A DNA stretch of 64,000 nt from DASZVB01 sp035545855 (GCA_035545855.1 DASZXK010000016.1:1-64000); one strand, 5' to 3'. Counted from the first letter of the stretch, positions 16,156 through 24,885 are shown. Numbers and translations are program-made. The notes: generated by a model from the letters alone, not told the origin.

Positions 16156-17007
16156 TCAGTACGCGTCGAAGTCGAAGAGGTCGTAGCGGACGAGCTTCGG
16201 ATCGAATCGACGCTTCTGATCCGTGAGGTCGTAGAAGAGGAGGTTCAGCGGGGAGGGGCGGTACTTCATCGGCACCGTGACGTAGAGGGACCGCGAGAAA
16301 TCCCGGCTCGAATCGGCCGCGATGTAGAGACGGAGTGGGTTCGGCGTCCGGAGCGGTTCGAGCCCCGCCGGGAGCATCTCCTCCGGAAACGAGCCCACCT
16401 GCACCCAGATGCCGGCCTTTCCGGCGGGCGCGAAGAGATGGCCGATGCCGTCCCGGAACTGGACACGGTACGGCGCCGCCGGATGCTGCAACCGCCAGGC
16501 GATGCCGGGCGCGTCCCACGTGCGGAGGAGCTGGAAGTCGGACCCTGCCCGGCTCTCCGGGATGGGGCCGACGCCGAGCTTCACGTCGAGCTGGCAGATG
16601 CTCTGGAAGCCCCACTTGCCGACGAAGAGCGGCGTGCTGTTCTGGTTGCCGACGCCCGCGAAGAACGTGAACCCCCTCTCTCTCGCGGCGTCGAAGGAAC
16701 GCTCGACGAGCGCGGTGAACAGGCCCTTGCCGCGGAATCCGGGGTGCGTCGCGAGCTGGAACGGCCAGATCCCGCGATCGGGCTTGCCGAAGATCGTCGC
16801 GGCGATCGGGATCATCAGATAGTGCCCGACGAGCTCGTCGTTCTCGAACGCGGAGAAGCCGAAGGTCGGGCCGAGGGGGTTCCCGTTGTAGAGGCGGTCG
16901 AGATACGCGGTCGTCAGGTGCGGAGCGTGCGGATAGACGACGTTCAAGAGCTTGCACGTCCGCGCGATGCCCGCGGGAGACATGTCGATCGGGCGGATGT
17001 CCAGCAT
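16156..17007 (-). CDS. GNAT-family N-acetyltransferase
   Basis: A 283-residue protein. Its N-terminal half (about 1-145) is a GNAT domain: beta strands LVGHYLMIP and IWPFQLATHPGF followed by the acetyl-CoA pyrophosphate loop FRGKGLF, then FFAGVGNQNS. The C-terminal half lacks a named domain and may be a partial second GNAT-like fold, as in FemAB or Eis-like proteins. Its ATG (17007) shares a base with the TGA of the deacetylase gene (TGATG), so translation is coupled. An acetyltransferase beside a polysaccharide deacetylase suggests work on an amino-sugar polymer or lipid-linked saccharide. Acceptor unproven. Confidence 0.8.
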   Translation of the reverse strand: MLDIRPIDMSPAGIARTCKLLNVVYPHAPHLTTAYLDRLYNGNPLGPTFGFSAFENDELVGHYLMIPIAATIFGKPDRGIWPFQLATHPGFRGKGLFTALVERSFDAARERGFTFFAGVGNQNSTPLFVGKWGFQSICQLDVKLGVGPIPESRAGSDFQLLRTWDAPGIAWRLQHPAAPYRVQFRDGIGHLFAPAGKAGIWVQVGSFPEEMLPAGLEPLRTPNPLRLYIAADSSRDFSRSLYVTVPMKYRPSPLNLLFYDLTDQKRRFDPKLVRYDLFDFDAY

Positions 17008-17858
17008 CAGGCTCGGGCCCCTCGGAAGCGGCGAGCATACTCGCGGTACGTCTCCACGCGAGCGCCTTCGGCGAAGATCGAGTGGAGACGATCGAAGACG
17101 CGATCCCGGTTTCGGTACATCAGCGTACCGAAGAAGGGGTTCAAGCCCGGGAACGGAAAACGCTCGTCGCCGGAATCCACGTCGAACGGGTGCAGATAGC
17201 TCGCGACGGGCGTGCGCCCTCGGAGCCTTCGCCGGAAGAGCAGACGGACCAGCGGAAACGGCAGCACGCGCAGGTAGACGCCGCTCATGAAGGGGACGTT
17301 CAGCCCCGGCAGGTGCGAGAGCGATGCCGGGATCTCCACGAGCTTCCCGCGGAGGCACGGCTGGTCGGGGCCGAAATCCGGCCAGCCGTATAGCGGGTTC
17401 CGGGCGGCGAGCACCGACGCCGAGTACTCGAACCCGAGCTCGCCGAGGACGTCGTACGCCCACGCGGTGCTCGCGACGAGCGAACCGGACGGAGCCCGGA
17501 ACCCGACCGCTCGCGGGACGCCGGCGCGCTCGTAGTCCTCCTGACAGCGAAGGACGTCGGCCCGGAGGCTCTCCGGGGTCTGACGATCCAGCGGGACGTG
17601 GTCGCTCGTATGGCAAGCGATCTCGTGCCCCGCGCGCGCGATCTGCGCGAGGAGCTCGGGGTAGCGGCGCGCCACGTCGCCCGTCGTGAAGAAGGTGCAG
17701 CGCGTATCGTGCTCCACGAGGAACGAGAGCAGGCGCTCCGTGTTCTCCGGGACGCGCTCCTCGTAGCGCTCGCCGCCGGGCACGAGCGACCGGACGTCCT
17801 CGAGATCGACGCTGAAGAGGAACGTGTTTCGCACGGTCGAGTGGGGCGGCCCGAGCAC
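17007..17858 (-). CDS. Polysaccharide deacetylase family protein
   Basis: About 283 residues, NodB-fold carbohydrate esterase (CE4) of the subgroup with a C-terminal HPFDVDSGDERF segment, as in the exosortase/exopolysaccharide-locus DUF3473 deacetylases. Near the N-terminus, FSVDLED supplies the catalytic and metal aspartates (D18, D21 by the chosen start). The zinc site HTSDH is at 83-87, and FRAPSGSL gives the arginine motif. It removes N-acetyl groups from an amino-sugar polymer. No signal peptide is visible, so it acts in the cytoplasm or is membrane-tethered otherwise. The start is uncertain: GTG 17858 sits two bases after the upstream gene; GTG 17834 is an alternative. Confidence 0.85.
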   Translation of the reverse strand: MLGPPHSTVRNTFLFSVDLEDVRSLVPGGERYEERVPENTERLLSFLVEHDTRCTFFTTGDVARRYPELLAQIARAGHEIACHTSDHVPLDRQTPESLRADVLRCQEDYERAGVPRAVGFRAPSGSLVASTAWAYDVLGELGFEYSASVLAARNPLYGWPDFGPDQPCLRGKLVEIPASLSHLPGLNVPFMSGVYLRVLPFPLVRLLFRRRLRGRTPVASYLHPFDVDSGDERFPFPGLNPFFGTLMYRNRDRVFDRLHSIFAEGARVETYREYARRFRGARA

Positions 17859-17860
17859 GA

Positions 17861-18562
17861 TCAGTTCGCGTTCCAGGTGCCCGTGCCGCCGTACGCCGGG
17901 TTGTTCTCCTCGACGGTCCATTCCCCGTAGAACGCGGACGTCGTCCTGGAGAAGACGCCGGACATCGTCCCCGTGAACGTGCCGGACGTCCCGAGCGGCG
18001 GGAGGCCGACCTTGTAACTTCCGTTCGAGATGGTGAGCGATATCTCGGATGATGCGCAGTTCATCGTGCCGCTCAGGACGGCTTGCGACGTCACGGGCGT
18101 CTTCCCCTTGTAGGTGCCGGAGACCGTGCCGTCCGCGGTCACCGTGATGGCGACGTCCGCCGTCACGCTCATGGGGCCGAGCACGGTCGCGTAGTTCGAG
18201 CCTTCCGCGGTGCCCGTGAACGATCCCGTCGGGCATGGCTCGTGCGCCGGTCCGCCCGAGTCCGCGGCTTCCGAGCCTCCGCTGCCCGGCGCTCCGCCAG
18301 TGCCCGCTCCGCCGGTCCCGGCCCCGGCCGCGCCGCCGTCGACGAGCGGCGTGTCCCCGCCCGACCCTCCCGACGAGGAAGCGGCGCCCGCGTTCCCTCC
18401 GGTGCCCGCGAAGGTGCCGCCGCTCGACGAGCCGCCGGACGGCGGTGCGCCGCCGCCCCCGCCGTTGAACAGGTTCGAGCCCGAGCTCCCGCCGCAGCCG
18501 ATGAGCGCGACACCGACCAGGACCGAGAGGGGAAAAAAGAGGAGCGAGCGAGCCCGGCTCAC
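17861..18562 (-). CDS. Gly-rich-linker lipoprotein with beta domain
   Basis: A 233-residue lipoprotein: GTG start, signal peptide with lipobox LIGC, then about 85 residues of Gly/Ser/Ala linker, then a C-terminal domain (about 110-233). That domain has alternating Thr/Ser-rich strands such as SVTADVAITVTADGTVSGTY and GTFTGTMSGVFS. It looks like a small beta-barrel or lipocalin-like fold of the kind common in myxobacterial surface lipoproteins. I do not recognise a named family. It leads an operon with the deacetylase (two-base gap) and GNAT genes, so it may be the surface partner of that saccharide system. Confidence 0.75.
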   Translation of the reverse strand: MSRARSLLFFPLSVLVGVALIGCGGSSGSNLFNGGGGGAPPSGGSSSGGTFAGTGGNAGAASSSGGSGGDTPLVDGGAAGAGTGGAGTGGAPGSGGSEAADSGGPAHEPCPTGSFTGTAEGSNYATVLGPMSVTADVAITVTADGTVSGTYKGKTPVTSQAVLSGTMNCASSEISLTISNGSYKVGLPPLGTSGTFTGTMSGVFSRTTSAFYGEWTVEENNPAYGGTGTWNAN

Positions 18563-18618
18563 GGGCCTATCGTACCCTTCGGTACAGTGGCGGGGCAAGC
18601 CGGGAACCCGCCGTAGCC

Positions 18619-20409
18619 TCAGTGTTTTCCGCGCTTGCCTCGGAAATGGCCGGGGCCAGCCGGCTCCGGCCGGCGGCCGGGGCGTGCATGGCGGCGCGGC
18701 TCGGGACCGGCCGCGGGCGGAGGCCCCGCGCGCGTGTCCATTCGCTGGATGACCACCCGAGGATCGCGCGGATCGGGCTTCTCCGCGGCGCGCGCGAACG
18801 TCGTCGCCACGCGCTCGGCGACGTTCACGATCGAGTGCGTCGGCTCCACGAAGATCGAACCGATGTCGGAGCCGCGGATGCCGCCGCGCCGGCAGGCCAT
18901 CGCCATCAGGCGACGCGGATCGGCGCCGCCGCGCTCGCCCCAGGTCACCCGGAACGGGACGAATCCTTCCTGCTGGGGTCGTGGCCCTCGCGCCGCGCCT
19001 TCCTGTGGACGTCGCGGTCCGCGCGCGTGCGGGCCCGCGTCGCGGGACGGTCCTCGGTCCTCCGAGCGCGCGCCGGGTTTCGGGAGGGCCCGGATCTGTC
19101 TCGGCTGGCTCGCGTTCGCGTAGCTCGTCCGCGCGAGGAGTCGACCGACCACGACCGCGGGGTCCCCGGCTTCGAGCAGCCGCGTCGCGAGCTCGAGCGT
19201 CCGCCGGTCGAGTTCCACCTCTCCGCCGGTGAGCTCGGCCACCGTGCGTTCGTCGATCGATTTCTGGATCGACTCGGCGCTCGGGAGCGGCTCGTAGCGG
19301 AAGGCCACGCCTGCACGGCGAAGGACGCGCTCGGCCTGTCGCACACCGGAGGGCGTCACGAGCACGACGCTCGTTCCGCGACGCCCGGCGCGCCCCGTCC
19401 GGCCGCTCCGGTGCGTGTACGAGTCCGGATCCGTCGGGCACTCCGCGTGGATGACGCGCGCGATGTCCTGGACGTCGATGCCGCGGGCGGCGACGTCCGT
19501 CGCGACGAGCACCCGGAGATCGCCGCGCTTGAAGGCGGCGAGCGCCCGGTTCCGCTGCGCTTGCTCCATCTCCCCGGAGAGCGAGCTCACGCGGAAACCG
19601 GCGTTTCCGAGCTCCTCCGCGATCCTCGCGACGTCCGCCCGCGTCTTCGCGAACACGAGCGTCTGCGCGTCGGGGTTCGCGAGGAGCAGGTTCACGAGCG
19701 CGTCGACGCGCTGTCGCGCCTCCACGACGTGCACGACGTGATCGATGTCGGCGTTCGCGAGACCGAGCTGCGTCCCTTCGACGTGCGCCGGGTCCGTCTG
19801 GTAGCGGTCCGCGAGCTGGCTCACGTCTCTCGGGAAGGTCGCGGAGACGAGGTGCGTGCGCCGCCCCTCCGGCAGCTTCTCGAGGATCGCCTCGAGCTCG
19901 TCGCGGAACCCCATGTCGAGCATCCGGTCGGCCTCGTCGAGGACGATCGCCGTCACGCCGCTCGGGTCGATGGCGCCGCGGTCCAGGTGGTCGAAGAGGC
20001 GCCCCGGGGTCCCGACGACGACGGCCGGGCCCTTCGAGAGCGCTCGGTGCTCGTCGCGGTAGCTCGCGCCGCCGGTCACGGAGGTGACGGAGCCCTTCGC
20101 TCCCGCGTACAGCCAGGCGAGCTCTTCCTCGACCTGCTTCGCGAGCTCCCGCGTCGGCGCGACGACCAGGGCGCGCGGGTGCGCGATGCCGCGCTTCGCG
20201 GGCGCCGCCGAATCCACCACGTGCCGGATGGCGAACCCGATGGCGAGCGTCTTCCCCGACCCGGTCTGCGAGGTGACCCGGAGGTCGCGGCCTTCGAGCT
20301 CGGGGTCGAGGACGGCTTCCTGGACGCGGGTCAGCTCTCCGTAGCCCTTCTTTTCCAGGGCGGCGTAGACGAGGGGCCCCAGAACCTGAGCAAAATCGGA
20401 GGTGGGCAT
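18619..20409 (-). CDS. DEAD-box RNA helicase with DbpA-like RNA-binding tail
   Basis: A 596-residue ATP-dependent RNA helicase. Motifs in order are SQTGSGKT (47-54), PTRELA, GG, TPGR, DEAD (158-161), SAT (189-191), then TLVFAKTRADV, VATDVAARGID and HRSGRTGRAG in the second RecA domain. After a basic linker, about residues 490-565 (FRVTWGERGGADPRRLMAMA through HSIVNV) match the DbpA/CsdA-type RNA-binding domain. The Arg/Pro/Gly-rich last 30 residues add nonspecific RNA affinity. Likely role: ribosome assembly or mRNA remodelling, often cold-related. ATG 20409 starts MPTSDFAQ just before the Q motif region. Divergent from the metallophosphoesterase gene. Confidence 0.92.
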   Translation of the reverse strand: MPTSDFAQVLGPLVYAALEKKGYGELTRVQEAVLDPELEGRDLRVTSQTGSGKTLAIGFAIRHVVDSAAPAKRGIAHPRALVVAPTRELAKQVEEELAWLYAGAKGSVTSVTGGASYRDEHRALSKGPAVVVGTPGRLFDHLDRGAIDPSGVTAIVLDEADRMLDMGFRDELEAILEKLPEGRRTHLVSATFPRDVSQLADRYQTDPAHVEGTQLGLANADIDHVVHVVEARQRVDALVNLLLANPDAQTLVFAKTRADVARIAEELGNAGFRVSSLSGEMEQAQRNRALAAFKRGDLRVLVATDVAARGIDVQDIARVIHAECPTDPDSYTHRSGRTGRAGRRGTSVVLVTPSGVRQAERVLRRAGVAFRYEPLPSAESIQKSIDERTVAELTGGEVELDRRTLELATRLLEAGDPAVVVGRLLARTSYANASQPRQIRALPKPGARSEDRGPSRDAGPHARGPRRPQEGAARGPRPQQEGFVPFRVTWGERGGADPRRLMAMACRRGGIRGSDIGSIFVEPTHSIVNVAERVATTFARAAEKPDPRDPRVVIQRMDTRAGPPPAAGPEPRRHARPGRRPEPAGPGHFRGKRGKH

Positions 20410-20514
20410 CGACGTTTCCCGCGCTCCGTAGCAGGCAATCGACGGCACGCATAGCCGCGATCGGGGAGTTCGGTTGACGGTCCGACTCCGGGACTCCAAG
20501 ACTGTGCGGTCGGG

Positions 20515-21723
20515 ATGCACTGGTTTTCGGCCCTGAGCCTCGGCGGGCTCGTCCTCGTCGTCGGCGCCGCGAGACTCCTCCGGGGGCGGCTCTTCGCGAC
20601 GTTCGCGTTCGTCATCCTCTCGGTGTTCACGCTGTCGTCGCTCGGCATGGCGGAGACGTTCTCGCCGTGGCTCGGCGTCTACGCCTTCTTCGCGTGCACC
20701 GTGTACGTCCACTTCCTGATGCTCACGCGACCGCGGATGCGCGGGCTTGCGTACCGGCTGCTCGTGAGCCTTCCGGCATCCTGGTTCGCGGCGGCGACGC
20801 TGCTCGCCTGGCCGTGGGCGCTGCTGTCCTCGCTCGGGTTCCACCCCTGGGTCCCGTGGCTCCCGTACGTCGTCGCCCTCGGCGGCGCGCTGGATTCGCT
20901 GCTCACCCGGCAGGAAGTGGTGGACGTCTCGCTCGACGGCACGCACGTGGACGGGCTCCGGCGGATCGCGCGCGGCGAGGCCGGGCCCGCGCGCGCGCTT
21001 CAAGTCGTGCAGATCACCGATCCGCACCTCGGTCCCTTCATGAGCGTCGGACGGCTCCGGAAGATCGCCGAGCGCGCCGTCGAGCGGAAGCCGGACCTGG
21101 TGCTCCTCACCGGCGACTTCCTGACGATGGAATCGCAGGGGGACGCTCGGTACCTGGCGGAGGCGCTCGCGCCGCTCGCCGCGCTCCCGGGCCGGGTCTT
21201 CGCCTGCCGCGGGAACCACGACCTCGAGTGCCCCGACATCGTGGCGGAGGCGCTCGCGCGCGCGAAGGTGAGACTCCTCGTGGACGAGTCGGTCACGGTG
21301 GAGACGCCGGCCGGTCCGGTGGAGATCCTCGGGTTCGACTTCCACTTCCGCAGACGTGAGGAGCACATCGCGCGCGTGCTCGCCGCGCACCCGCGGGTCG
21401 AAGGCCACCTTCGCGTCGCGCTCCTTCACGACCCGGGCGCGTTCCGTCACGTGCCCGACGGCGCGGCGGACCTCGTCCTCTCCGGGCACACGCACGGAGG
21501 CCAGGTCGGCCTCCTCTGGCTCGGCGTGCCCGGCACGGTGCTCTCGGCGCTGACGCGGCTTCCAGACCACGGCCTGTGGGCGAGCGGGAAGAATCGCCTG
21601 TACGTGCATCGCGGCACGGGGCACTACGGGTTCCCGCTCCGGGTCGGGGTTCCCGCGGAAGAGAGCTTGCTCCGCGTGCATTTCGCGGGGCTCCTCGGGG
21701 GCGGCGGGTTACCCGGGACGTGA
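20515..21723 (+). CDS. Membrane-anchored metallophosphoesterase, YkuE-like
   Basis: A 402-residue protein with three or four transmembrane helices in residues 1-125 and a calcineurin-like phosphoesterase domain after residue 160. The dinuclear metal site is complete: DPH (169-171), GD (200-201), GNHD (233-236), His305 (LLHDP) and GHTH (324-327). This is the YkuE/YaeI group, whose tested members hydrolyse phospholipid-type or other phosphodiesters. The last 70 residues (LYVHRGTGHYGFPLR) match that group. The ATG at 20515 is followed at once by the first helix. The substrate here is unknown. Confidence 0.88.
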   Translation: MHWFSALSLGGLVLVVGAARLLRGRLFATFAFVILSVFTLSSLGMAETFSPWLGVYAFFACTVYVHFLMLTRPRMRGLAYRLLVSLPASWFAAATLLAWPWALLSSLGFHPWVPWLPYVVALGGALDSLLTRQEVVDVSLDGTHVDGLRRIARGEAGPARALQVVQITDPHLGPFMSVGRLRKIAERAVERKPDLVLLTGDFLTMESQGDARYLAEALAPLAALPGRVFACRGNHDLECPDIVAEALARAKVRLLVDESVTVETPAGPVEILGFDFHFRRREEHIARVLAAHPRVEGHLRVALLHDPGAFRHVPDGAADLVLSGHTHGGQVGLLWLGVPGTVLSALTRLPDHGLWASGKNRLYVHRGTGHYGFPLRVGVPAEESLLRVHFAGLLGGGGLPGT

Positions 21724-21842
21724 CGCGCCGGTGACGGCGCGCCGTTCCGCACCGACATCGTCCTCCCAAAATGTCCGGAACCGGCTACCGGTCTCGCCGC
21801 TCCCGCTCTAGGTCCTCGCACCCGAACGGAGGAATCACGCAC

Positions 21843-22355
21843 ATGGCTCTCTCTCTCTACGACGCATCCATTCCCCAGCTCACCAAGATGCTCGCGAACC
21901 TCGAGACCTGGATCGACGAGGCCGTCGAGTACGCGAAGACGCGGAACTTCGACCCGAACGTCCTCCTGGAAGCGCGGCTCGCCCCCGATCAGTTCGCGCT
22001 CGTGAAGCAGATCCAGTCGTCCGCGGACCAGGCGAAGTTCTGTGCGGCTCGGCTCACGGGGAAGGAGCCGCCGAAGCACGCGGACACGGAGAAGACGCTC
22101 GACGAGCTCCGGATCCGCCTTCGCGCCGTGCGCGAGTACCTCGGGACGTTCAAGCGCGAGGAATTCGAGGGCGCGGAGAAGCGAGAGATCCGTCTGCCGT
22201 TCCTCGAAGGGAAGGTCCTCTCCGGTCAGAACTACCTCTTCGAGCTCCTCATGCCGAACTTCTACTTCCACGTGACGACCGCCTACGCGATCCTCCGCAA
22301 CAACGGCGTCGCTCTCGGGAAGATGCCGTACCTCGGCGCGCTCACGTTCGAGTGA
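21843..22355 (+). CDS. DUF1993 family protein
   Basis: A 170-residue protein of the DUF1993 family, a DinB-like four-helix bundle. Recognisable segments are SLYDASIPQLTKMLANLETW at the N-terminus, RLAPDQFALVKQIQ, and the C-terminal FYFHVTTAYAILRNNGV. DinB-like folds often bind a metal through His, but the exact activity of this family is not established. GGAGGA at 21828-21833, nine bases before ATG 21843, decides the start over an in-frame ATG at 21771. Monocistronic by position, between the phosphoesterase and a Cys-rich lipoprotein gene. Confidence 0.85.
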   Translation: MALSLYDASIPQLTKMLANLETWIDEAVEYAKTRNFDPNVLLEARLAPDQFALVKQIQSSADQAKFCAARLTGKEPPKHADTEKTLDELRIRLRAVREYLGTFKREEFEGAEKREIRLPFLEGKVLSGQNYLFELLMPNFYFHVTTAYAILRNNGVALGKMPYLGALTFE

Positions 22356-22443
22356 GTCGTCCGCGAATCTCGCTGACGGGCACGGGCCGGCGCTTCCCCG
22401 CGAGGGAGCGAGCGCCGTCCCGCCATGCTAGGCTCGCCGCCAC

Positions 22444-23586
22444 ATGAGGAACGGCGCGCGTAGGGTGCGGGGGACCGGCCGCGGGATGCCGGCTCGCGTG
22501 GGTCTGCTCTTCCTCGCTCTCGGCCTGCCCGCCTGCGGCTCCACGAGCAGCTCGACGCCCGCCGGCGGCGGAGGTCGGGGTTCGGTCGCTCCGTGCGTTC
22601 AGGGGGACACCCGCGCCTGCCTCGGGCCCGGTCAGTGCGCCGGCTCGCAGCTCTGCGATCAGCCGGGTCACTGGGATTCGTGCGATTGCGGCGGACTGAC
22701 CGACGGCGGCTCGGGTGGGGCTTCTTCCGGCGCCGGCGGGGAGAACGGCGCGGGCGGGCGGGCAGTCGGCGGCGCCCCGTCGACGGACCTTCCCGCATCG
22801 GCCTACGCGGGAGAGGTCGTCGGTCGGGCGTGCACCGCGAGCGTCGACTGTGGCGCGGGGTACGAGTGCATCGGTCCGGGATCCACGCTCTTCGTCGGCG
22901 GAGGCGTCGGCCACGGCATGTGCGTCGCCGACTGCACGGGGGATCCGACGCTGTGCGCGAACCAGCCGGGAACCCTGTGCCTCCTGCTGTCGAACCTCAG
23001 CGGAGGCCCGGCGCGGTGCGTGGAAGCGTGCCAGACCGGACCTTCCACGACGCCGAAGTGTCATGATCGTCCGGACGTCGCCTGTGACGATACGGGAGGC
23101 TCCGGTCTCGGCGACGGCTACTGCACCCCGGCGTGCCGCGGCGACTACGACTGTCCCGGACGCCGGTGCGACCTCTCGCGCGGGACGTGCGTCGCGCCGC
23201 AGGCGGTGGCGGGCACGGCTCCGATCGGCAGTGCCTGCGACACGTCGCAGGCGGCGGACGATTGTCTCGGCTTCTGCGTCCCGTTCGCTCAGGGCCAGAC
23301 CGCCGGCTTCTGCACGGGGATCTGCACGCTCGGCGAATTCGGCTGCGGGCAATCGCCGACCGGGACGGGGCCGCTCCAGACCGTGTGCCTCTTCGACGGC
23401 ACCGTGGGCGCTTCGGGGGACTACGGGGACCTCGGACTGTGCGGCTCCCTCTGCGACTGCGACGCGGATTGTCCCGCCTCGAACCACTGCAGTGCGCTCT
23501 CCCCCGCCCAGCAATCGTCGTCCGGCCGCGCCGGCTACTGCACTTCGCCTGCTTCCAGCGCGCCGCACATCACGACCTGTCCGTGA
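22444..23586 (+). CDS. Cys-rich lipoprotein with GDTRAC module
   Basis: A 380-residue lipoprotein; the signal ends LGLPAC, and an in-frame ATG at 22486 would give a more normal signal length. Right after the anchor comes a module GDTRAC-x-G-x3-CAG-x-Q-x-C-x5-W-x2-CDCG (about 57-86), then a Gly/Ala linker. The rest is a chain of disulfide-type pairs (CTASVDCGAGYEC, CRGDYDCPGRRC, CDCDADCPASNHC). The pattern resembles EGF-like or stigma-type surface repeats common in myxobacteria. The same first module occurs in the von Willebrand lipoprotein at 36402. A structural or adhesive envelope role is inferred; no enzyme motif is visible. Confidence 0.8.
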   Translation: MRNGARRVRGTGRGMPARVGLLFLALGLPACGSTSSSTPAGGGGRGSVAPCVQGDTRACLGPGQCAGSQLCDQPGHWDSCDCGGLTDGGSGGASSGAGGENGAGGRAVGGAPSTDLPASAYAGEVVGRACTASVDCGAGYECIGPGSTLFVGGGVGHGMCVADCTGDPTLCANQPGTLCLLLSNLSGGPARCVEACQTGPSTTPKCHDRPDVACDDTGGSGLGDGYCTPACRGDYDCPGRRCDLSRGTCVAPQAVAGTAPIGSACDTSQAADDCLGFCVPFAQGQTAGFCTGICTLGEFGCGQSPTGTGPLQTVCLFDGTVGASGDYGDLGLCGSLCDCDADCPASNHCSALSPAQQSSSGRAGYCTSPASSAPHITTCP

Positions 23587-23703
23587 CTGACCGATCGCGA
23601 TCCGGGATCACCGCCGACGCTGGAGGATGAAGGGAGGCAGTCTGCCCTCCTTCGACCTCCAACGTCGGCTCTCGCCGAATCGCGATCGGTTGCGATCGGT
23701 CAT
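23585..23703. terminator. Long bidirectional stem-loop between convergent genes
   Basis: The whole gap between two convergent genes folds on itself. GACCGATCGCGAT near 23588 pairs with ATCGCGATCGGT near 23679. CCGACG and TGGAGG (23614-23626) pair with CCTCC and CGTCGG (23656-23667). GAAGGGAGGCAG pairs with CTGCCCTCCTTC around a tiny central loop, with one mismatch. The arms almost reach both stop codons. It is probably a shared terminator, though it is much longer than needed for that. Confidence 0.5.
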
Positions 23704-24459
23704 CTAGGCATCGGGCGTCAAGATCTCGGAGCCTTCTTCCGTCACCAGCACGGTGTGCTCGAACTGGGCGGAGAGGCTCCCGTCCGCGGTGACGACGGTC
23801 CACCCGTCCTCCAGGAACCGCACTCCGGGGCCGCCGAGGTTCAGCATCGGCTCGATGGTGAAGACCATTCCCGCCTTCAGCCGGAGGCCGCTCCCGGCGC
23901 GACCGTGGTGAGGGATCTGGGGCGGCTCGTGCATGGCGCGACCGATGCCGTGACCGCAGAGCTCCCGCACGACCGAGCATCCCTCGGCCTTCGCGACCCG
24001 GGCGATCGCCGCGCCGATGTCCCCGATGCGCGCGCCGTCGCGAACCACGGCGATCCCGGCGAGGAGCGCGCGTTCCGCGGCGCGCGTCACGTGAAGCGCT
24101 TCCGGTCCGGGGCTGCCGACGTGGAAGGTCGCGGACGTGTCTCCGTGGAATCCGTCAATCTCGGTGGTCACATCGACGTTCACGATGTCGCCGTCCCGGA
24201 GCCGGACCCGCGGGGACGGGATCCCGTGACACACGACCTCGTTCAAGCTCGTGCACACGGCGGCGGGAAACCCCTCGAAGCCGAGCTGGCTCGGTCGCCC
24301 GCCGCGCCTCTCGGTGTCCTCCCGGACCCAGGCGTCGATGTCCGCGGTCGTGACCCCGGGCGCGAGCCGCGAACCGACGACTGCCAGGGTGTCCCGAGCG
24401 GCGCGGCCCGCGACCCGGATCTTCTTCACGTCGCTCGGCGGGTAGATCGTGACGGCCAT
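23704..24459 (-). CDS. map: Methionine aminopeptidase, type I
   Basis: A 251-residue cytoplasmic metallopeptidase that removes the initiator Met from nascent proteins. The pita-bread fold residues are all present: His78 (VCHGI), metal ligands Asp96, Asp107, His170 (GHGIG), Glu203 (IEPM) and Glu234 (QFEHT). The length is that of bacterial type Ia enzymes, without the N-terminal zinc-finger extension. ATG 24459 begins MAVTIYPPSD. It is not in a ribosomal-protein operon, where map often lies, so it may be a second copy; the rest of the genome would tell. Divergent from the short LysR gene. Confidence 0.95.
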   Translation of the reverse strand: MAVTIYPPSDVKKIRVAGRAARDTLAVVGSRLAPGVTTADIDAWVREDTERRGGRPSQLGFEGFPAAVCTSLNEVVCHGIPSPRVRLRDGDIVNVDVTTEIDGFHGDTSATFHVGSPGPEALHVTRAAERALLAGIAVVRDGARIGDIGAAIARVAKAEGCSVVRELCGHGIGRAMHEPPQIPHHGRAGSGLRLKAGMVFTIEPMLNLGGPGVRFLEDGWTVVTADGSLSAQFEHTVLVTEEGSEILTPDA

Positions 24460-24588
24460 CGCTTCGTTCCTAGCCGGCCCGAGCCGGCGAGCGCCAATGC
24501 CGGATCGGCATCGCGCCGCGTCCGCCCGCCTCGCGCGATGCGAATCGGGTATCGCGCCGCGGGGCCGGGCAGGGGATACTCGGGCGTC

Positions 24589-24885
24589 GTGAGCCTCGAT
24601 CAGCTTCGCTGTTTCGTCGCGGTGGCGGACTCGGGAACGACGCACGCCGCCGCCCTCCGCCTGCACGTGTCGCAGCCGCCCCTCAGCCGGCAGATCCGCG
24701 CGCTGGAAGCCGAGCTCGGGGTCGACCTGTTCGTGCGAACGTCCCGGGGCATGAGACTCCGTCCCGAGGGGGAACGGCTCTTGCCGCGCGCCCGCGCCAT
24801 CCTCTCCGCCGTGGACGCCGCGGTCCGAGAAGCGCGCGACTTCGCGTTCGGCCCGGACGAGCCGGGGTCGGAAACCCGCCGCTGA
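24589..24885 (+). CDS. LysR-type DNA-binding domain without effector domain
   Basis: About 98 residues: a complete LysR winged helix-turn-helix (LDQLRCFVAVADSGTTHAAA, then HVSQPPLSRQIRALEAELGV and LFVRTSRGMRLRPEG) plus the start of the linker helix. It ends at a stop where a full regulator would continue into its roughly 200-residue substrate-binding domain. No in-frame or shifted remnant of that domain is visible downstream: the stop is followed by a hairpin and the convergent gene. GTG 24589 is used; ATG 24538 would add 17 residues of weak sequence. It could be a constitutive DNA-binding protein or a relic. Confidence 0.65.
   Translation: MSLDQLRCFVAVADSGTTHAAALRLHVSQPPLSRQIRALEAELGVDLFVRTSRGMRLRPEGERLLPRARAILSAVDAAVREARDFAFGPDEPGSETRR

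Noticed and set aside
14785..17199. 804-codon plus-strand frame
   Set aside because: Covers three minus-strand genes with recognised families; sequence is charged low-complexity typical of antisense frames.
20474..20479. TTGACG as a -35 box for the phosphoesterase gene
   Set aside because: No acceptable -10 sequence lies 16-18 bases downstream (AAGACT is poor).
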